Origin: Acidovorax sp. A79
Lineage (GTDB): Bacteria; Pseudomonadota; Gammaproteobacteria; Burkholderiales; Burkholderiaceae_C
Length of the DNA stretch: 64,000 bases
Reading direction: 5' to 3'
Assembly (NCBI RefSeq): GCF_041154505.1
Contig: NZ_AP028672.1
Location: 2,830,501-2,894,500 of the forward strand
The notes below the pieces were generated by a model. That model was not told the DNA's origin. It worked only from the letters and a program-made list of their open reading frames with translations, and did not search any database. Below, piece by piece: positions 29,408 to 38,184 of this stretch; the stretch's first letter is position 1, and the number at the start of each line of letters is the position of its first letter. The position numbers and the translations under genes were made by a program.

Positions 29408-31729
29408 TCAACCTTTTTGCTTGAGCCGCGCCCGTGCGCGCGCCCTGAGCGACAGGTACATGATGATCGCAATCAGCACCGCCGCCGACACGCCCAGCAG
29501 GATCAGCAGCAGCGGGTTGCGCGAAAGAAACCACTGCGCGTACAGCAGGGGGCCCAGCTGGCCCACATGGTAGTTTTTCTCGGCGACCAGGCTGTCCACC
29601 TGCTTGCCGCGGATCACCGTGGTGCTGCCCTGCACGTGCTTGAGCAATTCGGCGTCCAGCAGGGCATCCATCACCTGCCCCAGCCCCGCGGGCTGGTTGC
29701 TGGCCACGAGCACCACGCTGCGGCCGCTGCGCAGGGGCGATTCAAAACCAGCCACCAGCGCATCGGTGCTGTTGCTGGAGAACGCGACCTGGTTGCGCCG
29801 CGCGTGCACGCTGGACTCCTGGCCAAAACCCCACCAGCGCAGCAGGCGGTTGGCGAAGTCCGACATCTGGAAGCTCTTCGCATCGCCCTGCAAGGCCGCG
29901 GGGATGGCGCTGGCCCACTGCTTGAGCAAGGGCTGGTTGCCGCCGGAGGCAATGACCAGCAGGTCCTTGTCGGCGAGCCTGTCCACCTGCTGGGCCTGCG
30001 CCACGGTCACGCCCAGGGCGGGGTACCCCGTCACGCGCCCCATGACGCCCATCAGCCCCAGGTAGGCCGTGTACTCCTGCACCCCCGGCTTGTCCGGCAT
30101 GACCACGGCGGACTCCGAGAGATCGGCCATGCGGGTGAACGGGAACCCGGCATTGCCGAAGGCGGCCAGGTCGGGCATCGCGATGAAATGCGGGAAGCCG
30201 GAGATGTCGATGGTCGAATCGGCCTCCACCGAGCCGCGCACGTTGTCCAGCGGCACGTCCTTGCACGCGCCCTGCTTGACCACGTCGTAGTAGTAGTGCA
30301 TCTGCAGCTGCGACTGGGCTGGCAGCTTGAACAGCGGGATGTGGAAGCTCTCGCGCTCCGGCGCCATCTCGCCCTTGGGCATCACCGTCGTCAACAGGCG
30401 GTCGAGCGCGCCCGGCTCCTCATGGTTCACCGCATGCAGCGGAAGGGACCGCAGGAACTGCTGGTTCACGTTGATATTGAGCGTGGACTTGTCCGCGTTG
30501 GGGCGCGGCGTATAGCGGTAGCGCAGGTCCACCGGGATGCCCTTCTGGCGCCACGCGAACAGGTCGGGCGGCAGGAAGAAGTTCACGCGGATCAGGTCGG
30601 GCGAATAACCGGACACGTTGAGCGCCTGGGCTTCGACCAGCTCGCCAAACTTCACCGGACGGTCGTTGGCCAGCCAGTTGGGCGCGTCGTAGGGCTTGCG
30701 GGGCTTGAGTTCCGTGACCTCGGTGATCCGCGCCAGCGGGCCGGACAGTGCCGAGGAGCCGATGGCCAGCGCCTTGGCGGCCACGGCCAGCTCAGCCTCG
30801 TCACGCCCCATGACCAGCAGCAGCTTGCCGTTGCGGTCGGCCGGGTGGCTGACCACCGCCACCGTGGGGCCCTGGATTTCGGGCAGCGCCAGACCCGCCG
30901 GGGCCTGGCCCCGGCCGGCCACCATCACGACGGCATTGCCGCGCGGTGGCAGTTCGCCAATGAAGGAGGGGAACTTCGCGCCCCGGAAACCCGCCAGCGC
31001 GCCGAACCAGGAAGACATGGTTCCCGCAGCCTGCAGCATGCCCGCGTTGGGCGCCGCGTTGAACACGATGGGCAGGTCCAGCGGCCGCACGTCCCGGCGG
31101 TCGAAGAACGGCTGGGGCAGCAGCGCCAGATCGTTCGTCTGCGCCACCGGCGCGACGGTGAGCTCCAGCACGCTGTCGTTGCCGATGTTGGCCCACAGGC
31201 TGGAGTGCAGCGGGTCCTCGCACTCCATGGTGTAGTGGCCGATGAGCTGCAGGTTCAGCCGGTTGAACTCGGTGATGAGGCGCGGCGGGATGGTGATCTC
31301 GCGCTGCAGGTTCTCGCCCGCCTGCTGCGTGGTCACCGGAATCGTCGCGGCCACCTGCTCGTTCACCAGCACCTTGATGTGGGACAGGTTGGTGAGCAGG
31401 GCGGGCGAGTACGAATAGTTCAGCTTCAGCCGGGCGCCGGTGACCACCTCGTCGCCGCGCACGCTGAAGGCCACGCCGCTGGTGCCGTCCACGCCCCGCA
31501 GTTGCAGGGGAAAAAGGGCGCCCAGGTCCTTGAAGCTGGTGCGGTGCACGCGCACGCCGCCGTCGGACTGCGGTGCCGCCGCCGCCGCGTCCACGCCGGC
31601 CGCCACGGGCGCGGGGGCGGCGGAGAGCTGCGAAACCGGCACGGCCGTCCCTGCCAGTACCAAGGCCAGCATGGCAGGCAGCATGCGCTTGCGCGGCAGC
31701 CGCGCTGTCGGATGTCTTTTGGAAATCAT
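29408..31729 (-). CDS. bcsB: Cellulose synthase regulatory/periplasmic subunit BcsB
   Basis: 773 residues. An N-terminal signal segment (MLPAMLALVLAGTAVPVSQLSAAPA) is followed by alternating carbohydrate-binding and flavodoxin-like domains as in BcsB: FSVRGDEVVTGARLKLNYSY SPALL, LGALFPLQLRGVDGTSGVAF, FFDRRDVRPLDLPIVF. A single C-terminal membrane helix (NPLLLILLGVSAAVLIAIIM) anchors it to BcsA. It guides the nascent glucan in the periplasm. It lies 49 bp after bcsA. The 90-bp gap to bcsC leaves no room for bcsZ. Confidence 0.95.
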   Translation of the reverse strand: MISKRHPTARLPRKRMLPAMLALVLAGTAVPVSQLSAAPAPVAAGVDAAAAAPQSDGGVRVHRTSFKDLGALFPLQLRGVDGTSGVAFSVRGDEVVTGARLKLNYSYSPALLTNLSHIKVLVNEQVAATIPVTTQQAGENLQREITIPPRLITEFNRLNLQLIGHYTMECEDPLHSSLWANIGNDSVLELTVAPVAQTNDLALLPQPFFDRRDVRPLDLPIVFNAAPNAGMLQAAGTMSSWFGALAGFRGAKFPSFIGELPPRGNAVVMVAGRGQAPAGLALPEIQGPTVAVVSHPADRNGKLLLVMGRDEAELAVAAKALAIGSSALSGPLARITEVTELKPRKPYDAPNWLANDRPVKFGELVEAQALNVSGYSPDLIRVNFFLPPDLFAWRQKGIPVDLRYRYTPRPNADKSTLNINVNQQFLRSLPLHAVNHEEPGALDRLLTTVMPKGEMAPERESFHIPLFKLPAQSQLQMHYYYDVVKQGACKDVPLDNVRGSVEADSTIDISGFPHFIAMPDLAAFGNAGFPFTRMADLSESAVVMPDKPGVQEYTAYLGLMGVMGRVTGYPALGVTVAQAQQVDRLADKDLLVIASGGNQPLLKQWASAIPAALQGDAKSFQMSDFANRLLRWWGFGQESSVHARRNQVAFSSNSTDALVAGFESPLRSGRSVVLVASNQPAGLGQVMDALLDAELLKHVQGSTTVIRGKQVDSLVAEKNYHVGQLGPLLYAQWFLSRNPLLLILLGVSAAVLIAIIMYLSLRARARARLKQKG

Positions 31730-31778
31730 GGTGTGGAGTCTTTGGAAACAGGGAAAGGCTTGGAACGTGTCGGTGTTC

Positions 31779-33965
31779 TCAGCGGGGTTTCAGGGACTTG
31801 ACGGCCGAGACGGTCAGCTGCCCCATGCCGCGCAGCCCGATCACGATCACGCTTCGGAGCGAGCGCAGTGGCTTGTCGCGCTGGCCGGTGCCCCAGCTGG
31901 TGATCCACGCATCGGCCCGCGCGAAGGTCAGCGACGCCAGCTCGGCCTGCTGGTGCAGGCTGAGGTTGTCGAACTTCACGCCCAGGCGGCCCTTGCCGCT
32001 GAACGTGACGACCGCGGGAAAGACACCTTCTTCGTCCGACCGGAACAGCGACACCGAAAGGCGGCTGCCCATGGGAATGTCGCTGTCCGGGGGCACGGAC
32101 AGGCCCAGCCCGTGCTGGGAAAAGTCTTCGGTCTTGCACACCAGCGTGCGCCCGTTGTCGAAGCGGATCACGGCGGGCAGGGAGGCGGCCACGCGCGGCG
32201 TGCCCCGGATCTGGCGGGTCTCGCTGGCCACCGCGACGCTGGCGCCCAGCAGGATGACGTTGTAGGTGGTCCAGACCATGTTGATGACCAGCGTCGTGGT
32301 TTCATCGCCCGCCGACGAGAACAGCTTCCAGATTCCCACCGCGAACCCGACGAGATTGATGAGGAGCAGCACCACGTAGGGCCGTGCGATGGTCCAGTCG
32401 AAATAGGCCTTCTCGATCACCCCGCCCTTGGCCGTCACGTTGAACTTGCCCAGCTTGGGGTTGATGAACGCCACCAGCACCGGGCGCATGATGTACCAGG
32501 CCAGCACCGACTCGTACACCTCGTTCCAGAACGAATGGCGAAAGCGCCCCTGGATGCGGGAGTTGGTCACGCTGGCGTGGGCCAGGTGGGGCAACGCGTA
32601 GGCGGTGATCATCAGCGCGGTGGCCTGGAACACATGCGCGCCGAAGAACAGGTAGGCCAGCGGCGCCGTCAGGAAAACCAGGCGCGGCAGGCCGTAGAAG
32701 AAGTGCAGCATCGCGTTCAGGTAGCACAGGCGCTGCCCGAACTTGAGGCCCTTGCCGAACAGCGGATTGTCGGTGCGCGCGATCTGCGCCATGCCGCGTG
32801 CCCAGCGGATGCGCTGGCCCACGTGGCCGGACAGGCTCTCGGTGGCCAGGCCCGCGGCCTGGGGCACCTCGAGGTAGGCCGTGTTGTAGCCCAGGCGGCT
32901 GAGCTTGAGCGCGGTGTGCGCGTCCTCGGTCACGGTTTCCACCGCGATGCCGCCCACTTCCAGCAGTTCCTTGCGGCGGATGATGGCGCAGGAACCGCAG
33001 AAGAACGAGGCGTTCCACAGGTCATTGCCGTCCTGCACGATGCCGTAGAACAGTTCGCCCTCGTTGGGCATGCGGTGGAACGTGTCCAGGTTGCGCTCGA
33101 ACGGGTCCGGCGAGAAGAACACGTGCGGCGTCTGCAGCATCACCAGGTTGGTGTCCTTGAAGAACCAGCCCATGCAGATCTGCAGGAACGAGCGCGTGGG
33201 AATGTGGTCGCAGTCGAAGATGGCGATGTACTCGGAGTGCGTGACCTTCAGCGCCGCGTTGATGTTGCCGGCCTTGGCATGGTGGTTGTTGTCGCGGATC
33301 AGGTAGCCCACGCCCAGCTCTTCGCAGAATTCGCGGAACTCGGGGCGGCGGCCGTCGTCGAGCACGTACACGTGGAGCCGGTCGGCCGGCCAGTCCAGAC
33401 TCATGGCCGAGAACACGGTCTGGCGCACCACTTCGAGCGGCTCGTTGTACGAGGGGATGAACACGTCCACGCTGGGCCAGGTGCTGATGTCCTGGGGCAT
33501 GGGAACCGGGCGACGTTGCAGCGGCCACGCCGTCTGGAAGTAGCCGATGAGCAGCACCGCGAACGCATACAGCTCCGCCAGCACGAGGCCGTACCCGAAA
33601 GCCGCATCCAGCAGGTTGGTGAACCCGATGGTGTCCGTGAAGCGCCAGTAGATGTAGCGCGACGACGCCGAGATCGACAGCACGATCATGGCCAGCGTGG
33701 ACAGGCGGCCGGGCGTCTTGCTCAGCAGCAGGGCGGCACCGAACGAGCCCACGGAAAAGAGGATCTGGCCCTGGAGGTCGAGCGGCACGCTGATGACCAG
33801 CCCCATCAGGAGGGCGCTGAACACCACCGCCGCGACACGCACCACGGGGTGCTGCCACAGGTTCCACCCCGTGATGGCATGCACCACGGTGCGCCAGCGG
33901 GCCTGGGGGCTGTGGGAGTCGGCGTCGGCGACTTCGTCGGCCCGGGGACGCTGGTCGACGCTCAT
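31779..33965 (-). CDS. bcsA: Cellulose synthase catalytic subunit BcsA (UDP-forming)
   Basis: 728 residues. Processive GT2 enzyme polymerising glucose from UDP-glucose and translocating the chain. N-terminal membrane helices precede the GT domain. Catalytic motifs: VDVFIPSYNEP at ~167, VLDDGRR at ~201, DCD at 251-253, TED at 346-348 and the acceptor motif QRIRW at 384-388. More membrane helices follow. The C-terminal PilZ domain has RGTPR (587-591, the RxxxR motif) and DFSQHG (614-619), both needed for cyclic di-GMP binding, so activation by c-di-GMP is expected. The start overlaps the bcsQ stop (ATGA). Confidence 0.97.
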   Translation of the reverse strand: MSVDQRPRADEVADADSHSPQARWRTVVHAITGWNLWQHPVVRVAAVVFSALLMGLVISVPLDLQGQILFSVGSFGAALLLSKTPGRLSTLAMIVLSISASSRYIYWRFTDTIGFTNLLDAAFGYGLVLAELYAFAVLLIGYFQTAWPLQRRPVPMPQDISTWPSVDVFIPSYNEPLEVVRQTVFSAMSLDWPADRLHVYVLDDGRRPEFREFCEELGVGYLIRDNNHHAKAGNINAALKVTHSEYIAIFDCDHIPTRSFLQICMGWFFKDTNLVMLQTPHVFFSPDPFERNLDTFHRMPNEGELFYGIVQDGNDLWNASFFCGSCAIIRRKELLEVGGIAVETVTEDAHTALKLSRLGYNTAYLEVPQAAGLATESLSGHVGQRIRWARGMAQIARTDNPLFGKGLKFGQRLCYLNAMLHFFYGLPRLVFLTAPLAYLFFGAHVFQATALMITAYALPHLAHASVTNSRIQGRFRHSFWNEVYESVLAWYIMRPVLVAFINPKLGKFNVTAKGGVIEKAYFDWTIARPYVVLLLINLVGFAVGIWKLFSSAGDETTTLVINMVWTTYNVILLGASVAVASETRQIRGTPRVAASLPAVIRFDNGRTLVCKTEDFSQHGLGLSVPPDSDIPMGSRLSVSLFRSDEEGVFPAVVTFSGKGRLGVKFDNLSLHQQAELASLTFARADAWITSWGTGQRDKPLRSLRSVIVIGLRGMGQLTVSAVKSLKPR

Positions 33966-34744
33966 CGCGCGGCCCCCGCCAGCGGCAGGCGCAGGCGCTG
34001 CGCCAGGACGCGCGCGCAGGCGCGCAGGTCATCGGCCGCCTGGCCCTGTGCGTCGTACTCCAGCACGCTCTGGTCGTAGGCCAGCGCTTCGCGCACGGCC
34101 TGGTCCTCGTGGATCACGCCCACCAGCCGCTCGCCCAGGTTGTCCTGCATGACGCGCGTGATGTCCTTGGACAGCTGGCGCGCGCCGTCGGCCTGGTTGA
34201 GCACATAGAGCGTTTCGGAAAAGTCGGGGCGCGGCGTGCAGTACGTGTGCACCAGGCGCTGCATCAGGGCGAGCGAGGCATACGATGCCGCGTCGGGCAG
34301 GCTGACCACGACGACCACCTGGGCCGCCGCCAGCGCCTGCTGCATGTAGACGGAGGGGCCGGGCGGCGTGTCGATCAGCACGACCGCGTCCTGCGGCAGT
34401 TCCAGGCTCTCCAGCTGCTGTGCCAGCCAGTGCGGATGCGCATCCAGATGCCGCTCGAAGGCCACGCGGTCGGCCTCGTTCACCACCCCATAGGGCAGCA
34501 CATGCACCCCCGAGGGGCTTTCCACGCAGACGGAGGCCCAGCCTTCGCCCGCCAGGCTGGCCCGGGACACGCCCGCGAGGGAGCGGGGATCGGCCCCGAA
34601 GTGCAGGCCCAGCGCATTCTGGGGGTCCATGTCCACCACCAGCAAGGTCGCCACGCCCTGGCGCTCCAGCGCGGTGGCCAGGTTCGCGGTCAGTGTCGTC
34701 TTGCCCACGCCGCCCTTGGCAGAAACGATGGCAATCACTTTCAT
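33962..34744 (-). CDS. bcsQ: Cellulose biosynthesis protein BcsQ (ParA/MinD-type ATPase)
   Basis: 260 residues. Deviant Walker A KGGVGKTT at ~10-17 (MKVIAIVSAKGGVGKTTLTA), DMDPQNALGLHFG, and Walker B region VLIDTPPGPS. The family localises or stabilises the cellulose synthase complex at the pole in enterobacteria. ATGA overlaps with bcsP upstream and bcsA downstream show tight translational coupling. Confidence 0.95.
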   Translation of the reverse strand: MKVIAIVSAKGGVGKTTLTANLATALERQGVATLLVVDMDPQNALGLHFGADPRSLAGVSRASLAGEGWASVCVESPSGVHVLPYGVVNEADRVAFERHLDAHPHWLAQQLESLELPQDAVVLIDTPPGPSVYMQQALAAAQVVVVVSLPDAASYASLALMQRLVHTYCTPRPDFSETLYVLNQADGARQLSKDITRVMQDNLGERLVGVIHEDQAVREALAYDQSVLEYDAQGQAADDLRACARVLAQRLRLPLAGAAR

Positions 34745-35280
34745 GGGTGGCCCTTGCGAGGCTGCCAGGCCGCTGCGGGCCGGGCCGGGGTGTCGCCCGC
34801 GCCCGCCAGGCGCGCAAACACCGACGGCAGATCGGCGGGCAGCGAACCGGGTTGCACCGCCGCCGCATCGGAAGGGGAAGGGGCCGCCGCGGTGCGCAGG
34901 CCGGCCAGGCCGGCCAGGGGCGAACGGGCGGCCAGCGCGGCCGAGGGTGGCACGCGGTCCGCCGGCATGGATGTGGGCGCCACCACGGGCGGAGGAACCT
35001 CGGCCGCAGGCCGCGCGGCGGGTTGCGCCCAGCCCGCGGGGGCGGGCCGTGCCGAAGCCGGCGCGGGCGCGAAGGCCGTCTGGGGCGTCGGGGCACCGGG
35101 GACGCCGGCGCGGCGGTCTACGGAAGGAACGTCATCGGCGACGGCGTCGCGGACGGCCGACACCAGCGGCCAGCGCTCCCTGGAGAGCTTGTGCTCCTGC
35201 TGGCGGGCCAGCTCATGGTAGGGGTCCGCCTTGGCGCCGAACTGCTGAAAGAGGTTCACGATGTCGTCTGAATGCTTCAT
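34741..35280 (-). CDS. bcsP: Cellulose biosynthesis protein BcsP (BcsR-like N-terminus, proline-rich tail)
   Basis: 179 residues. The N-terminal ~40 residues (DDIVNLFQQFGAKADPYHEL) resemble the small enterobacterial BcsR protein. The remainder is Pro/Ala-rich and probably disordered (APASARPAPAGWAQPAARPA) with a short conserved-looking end PSVFARLAGAGD. I assign BcsP from this layout and from its position directly before bcsQ, with which it shares an ATGA overlap. It is likely cytoplasmic and organises the synthase with BcsQ and BcsD. Confidence 0.8.
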   Translation of the reverse strand: MKHSDDIVNLFQQFGAKADPYHELARQQEHKLSRERWPLVSAVRDAVADDVPSVDRRAGVPGAPTPQTAFAPAPASARPAPAGWAQPAARPAAEVPPPVVAPTSMPADRVPPSAALAARSPLAGLAGLRTAAAPSPSDAAAVQPGSLPADLPSVFARLAGAGDTPARPAAAWQPRKGHP

Positions 35281-35326
35281 GGGTCACCGTCAATGCCGAA
35301 ACGTAGAAATCCGAAATCCGCAGGGC

Positions 35327-35803
35327 TCAGCGTGCCAGCTGGAGGTGCACGCACCCCCAGGCATCCGCGGGCGCGCGCTGCACCACCTTGAGCTGGCCAG
35401 CGCCGGCCAGTTCGAACCAGCCCTGATAGACGCCCTCCAGGAAACCACCCGACCATGGTGCGTGGTCGGGCCCGAACGCAGCGGATACGGGCGACAGGCT
35501 GTGGTGGATGTCCAGTTGCGCCACGTCCTGCACCAGGCGGACCCAGCCCCAGTCGATGCGGGTCCACACGGCCGACATGGCCTGCTCCAGCTCCTGCAGG
35601 GTGGCGCACGCCGGCAGGGGATGCTCCGCCGCGAACCGTGCCCCCACCCGGAACATCAGCGCGCGCAGGTCTTCCGGCGCGAGTGCGGCGGCAAACTCCG
35701 ACGCCAGGGCCTGAAAGAACCCCCTCCACTGGACCGTGCACTGCTGCTGGGCCAGGTGTTCGGCGATCTCGGGACTGGAGGGCATGGAAACGATGGAGGA
35801 CAT
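35327..35803 (-). CDS. bcsD: Cellulose synthase subunit BcsD
   Basis: 158 residues from the ATG at 35803 (ATGs at 35824 and 35785 are alternatives; none has a strong ribosome binding site). Motifs shared with Komagataeibacter BcsD include WGWVRLVQDVAQLDIHHSLS and WSGGFLEGVYQGWFELAG (compare 'GWG-V-L', 'L-I-H', 'W-x-x-x-LEG-x-Y-x-x-W'). BcsD forms periplasmic or cytoplasmic octamers that help align glucan chains and favour crystalline cellulose. First gene of the operon, 46 bp before bcsP. Confidence 0.85.
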   Translation of the reverse strand: MSSIVSMPSSPEIAEHLAQQQCTVQWRGFFQALASEFAAALAPEDLRALMFRVGARFAAEHPLPACATLQELEQAMSAVWTRIDWGWVRLVQDVAQLDIHHSLSPVSAAFGPDHAPWSGGFLEGVYQGWFELAGAGQLKVVQRAPADAWGCVHLQLAR

Positions 35804-36129
35804 GGCGCGCACGCGAGCAAGCATCGGGCCGGTGATGGCCCTCGGCGGGGTGGACTAAGGGTTTACCATATGCATCGGTTGATACATGTGGTTTCAAACA
35901 GCGTTTGCAGGAATTTTAGGAGCCCTGCCCGCCGAAATGGCACTTGCCGCAGCGAACAGAAGGTCAACTTAGTTCAACTGGCGGTATCTACGTAGAGGGT
36001 TGTGGGTGCCACACCACATATCTCGCATCAATTGCTATTGAATTTTTCATTCGATAGTCAGTGACAATTGAAAAGCCCGCATTTGCGACCCGCCGCCACC
36101 TGGGCTGCGCTGGAAAAATCCCGAGTGTT
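35804..36129. other. AT-richer intergenic region between mnmA and the bcs operon
   Basis: No gene is seen. Base composition is clearly lower in GC than the surroundings, as expected for a regulated promoter. It holds the candidate bcs promoter described separately. Any mnmA terminator is weak: only a short CGCA/TGCG hairpin near 36085 followed by a few T residues on the minus strand. Confidence 0.6.
35869..35897 (-). promoter_or_regulatory. Candidate bcs operon promoter
   Basis: On the minus strand TTGAAA (35897-35892) is separated by 17 nt from TGCATA (35874-35869). The spacer contains TGTATCAACCGATGCA, an imperfect dyad that could be an operator. Its position 45-70 bp before the bcsD start codons suits a transcription start near 35862. 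Consensus match is moderate. Confidence 0.4.
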
Positions 36130-37251
36130 TCAGTCTGTAGCCGACCCGATGACCCCGCCACCCAGGCACACCTCCCCGTCGTACAGGACCGCGCTCTGGC
36201 CGGGCGTGACCGCCCATTGCGCCTGGGAAAACCGCAGCTGGAAATCCGTGCCCGCCGCGCTGACGACCGAGCAGGCGGCGTCCTGCTGCCGATAGCGGGT
36301 CTTGGCGCCGTAGTGGCCGGGAACCGGTGGGTGGCCCGACGTCCAGCTGGCATCCTGGGCCTGCAGGGCGTGGGACAGGAGCCAGGGATGGTCATGCCCT
36401 TGCACCACGCGCAGCGTGTTCGTGGCGAGATCCTTGCGGGCGACAAACCAGGGCGCGTGATCGCCGCCGCCGCGCTGCACGCCTTTTTCCTTGATGCCGC
36501 CAATGCCCAGCCCCTGGCGCTGGCCCAGCGTGTAGAAGCTCAAGCCCACATGCTTGCCGATGGTGCGCCCCCGGTCGTCCTGGATGGGGCCCGGTGCGTG
36601 GCTGATGTAGCGGTTCAGGAACTCGCGGAACGGCCGCTCGCCGATGAAGCAGATGCCGGTGGAGTCCTTCTTCCTGGCGTTGGGCAGCCCGATCTCCTCG
36701 GCGATGCGGCGCACCTCGGTCTTGTGCAGCTCGCCCACAGGGAACAGGGTCTTGGACAACTGCGCCTGGTTCAGGCGGTGCAGGAAGTAGCTCTGGTCCT
36801 TGGACGGGTCGAGCCCCTTGAGCAGCTCGAACAGGCCCGAGGCCGGGTTCTGGCGCACCCGCGCGTAATGTCCCGTGGCGATCTTCTCGGCGCCCAGGCG
36901 CATGGCGTGGTCCAGGAAGGCCTTGAACTTGATCTCGGCGTTGCACAGCACGTCGGGGTTGGGCGTGCGGCCGGCCTGGTACTCGCGCAGGAACTCGGCG
37001 AACACGCGGTCCTTGTAGTCGGCCGCGAAGTTGACGTGCTCGATCTCGATGCCGATCACGTCGGCCACGGCGGCCGCGTCCACGAAGTCGATGTTGGACG
37101 AGCAGAACTCGCTGTCGTCGTCGTCTTCCCAGTTCTTCATGAAGATGCCGACCACCTCATGGCCCTGCTGTTTGAGCAGGTGGGCGGTCACGGCGGAGTC
37201 CACGCCGCCGGAGAGGCCGACGACGACGCGCTGCTTGGGGGATGCTGTCAT
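36130..37251 (-). CDS. mnmA: tRNA-specific 2-thiouridylase MnmA
   Basis: 373 residues. PP-loop GLSGGVDS (12-19) activates U34 of Lys/Glu/Gln tRNAs. The catalytic cysteines are Cys103 in NPDVLCN and Cys201 in STGICFIG. C-terminal beta-barrel domains include [10 protein letters not shown] and the terminal VCLGGGVI. Length is normal. Catalyses s2U34 formation using sulfur relayed from IscS. Confidence 0.96.
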   Translation of the reverse strand: MTASPKQRVVVGLSGGVDSAVTAHLLKQQGHEVVGIFMKNWEDDDDSEFCSSNIDFVDAAAVADVIGIEIEHVNFAADYKDRVFAEFLREYQAGRTPNPDVLCNAEIKFKAFLDHAMRLGAEKIATGHYARVRQNPASGLFELLKGLDPSKDQSYFLHRLNQAQLSKTLFPVGELHKTEVRRIAEEIGLPNARKKDSTGICFIGERPFREFLNRYISHAPGPIQDDRGRTIGKHVGLSFYTLGQRQGLGIGGIKEKGVQRGGGDHAPWFVARKDLATNTLRVVQGHDHPWLLSHALQAQDASWTSGHPPVPGHYGAKTRYRQQDAACSVVSAAGTDFQLRFSQAQWAVTPGQSAVLYDGEVCLGGGVIGSATD

Positions 37252-37353
37252 CGCACCGATTGTATTTTTTGTAGCGGCAGGGCACGCGCGGGCGCCAGGA
37301 ACGCCCTGTCCCCCGGCAGGCCATCCGGCGGCCGGGGACAGGGCTGGGCGGAA

Positions 37354-38184
37354 CTACACGAACTTGCCCGTGATGCCGCCGTCCACCACCAGTTCGGTGC
37401 CGGTCACATAGGCCGCCGCATCGCTGGCCAGGAAGGCGCAGGCATGCGCCACGTCCCAGGCGGTGCCCATGCGGCCCATGGGCACCTGGCGGGCGCGCGC
37501 GGCGCGGGCCTCGTCGAGGCTGGCGTCCGAGAACATCTTCGCCACCGTGGTCGCGATGCGCGGCGTGTCGATGAGCCCCGGCACCACGGTGTTGGCGCGC
37601 ACGCCCTGGCCCGCGTACTGCTGCGCCACCAGACGCGTGAAGTGGGTGACCGCCGCCTTGGTGACGCCATACGCCAGGTGCGGGTAGCCCAGGTAGCGCA
37701 TGCCCGCGATGGACGAGATCGCAATGATGGAACCCCGCCCGCGCTCCACCATGCCGGGCAGCACCTGCTGGCAGGCCAGCAGCAGGCTGTTCACGTTCAC
37801 GCCGTGGATGCGGTCGAAGTCCTCGGCGCTGGTCTCCAGCGGGCCGCCGGTCTTGCCGATGCCCACGTTGTGGTGCAGCACGTCGATGGCGCCGCCGAAG
37901 CGTTCGCGCGCCTCGGCGAACAGGCGCTTCACCTCCGCCGCCTCGGCCACATCGCCCACGAAGGTGGCGGCGGTGCCGCTCTCGGCATGGATCAACGCCG
38001 TGGTCTCTTCAGCGGAGGCCGCATCGCGGTCGGCCACGCAGACGCTGGCGCCCAGGCGGGCGTAGGTCACGCAGGCAGCGCGGCCAATGCTCCAGCCCGG
38101 TCCGGCTGACCCGCCCCCGGCCACGAAGACCACACGGCCCGACAGGTCCAGCGGCAGGGCGGGGGGATGCGGTACGGCGCTCAC
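37354..38184 (-). CDS. SDR family oxidoreductase
   Basis: 276 residues; the GTG start at 38184 overlaps the TGA of the upstream gene (GTGA). Rossmann fold with an atypical cofactor motif (AGGGSAGPGWSIG instead of TGxxxGIG), HHNVGIG in place of NNAG, SIIAISSIAG with the catalytic Ser, and Y172-GVT-K176 of the active site. Ends VVDGGITGKFV, as usual for classical SDRs. NAD(P)-dependent alcohol/ketone interconversion; substrate unknown. The tight coupling puts it in the CoA-ligase/lyase operon. Confidence 0.88.
   Translation of the reverse strand: MSAVPHPPALPLDLSGRVVFVAGGGSAGPGWSIGRAACVTYARLGASVCVADRDAASAEETTALIHAESGTAATFVGDVAEAAEVKRLFAEARERFGGAIDVLHHNVGIGKTGGPLETSAEDFDRIHGVNVNSLLLACQQVLPGMVERGRGSIIAISSIAGMRYLGYPHLAYGVTKAAVTHFTRLVAQQYAGQGVRANTVVPGLIDTPRIATTVAKMFSDASLDEARAARARQVPMGRMGTAWDVAHACAFLASDAAAYVTGTELVVDGGITGKFV

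Noticed and set aside
24965..31801. Very long plus-strand open frame (over 2200 codons) opposite bcsC/bcsB
   Set aside because: It is a GC-bias shadow of the bcs genes. The translation is low-complexity (R, G, H, A, Q rich) with no motif, while the minus strand encodes clear BcsC and BcsB.
36025..36062. Possible further repeat copy (AATTGCTATTGAATTTTTC)
   Set aside because: It lacks both palindrome arms; the similarity is limited to AT-rich words.
36061..38109. Long plus-strand frame across mnmA and the SDR gene
   Set aside because: Spans two clear minus-strand genes and their gap and shows no protein motif.
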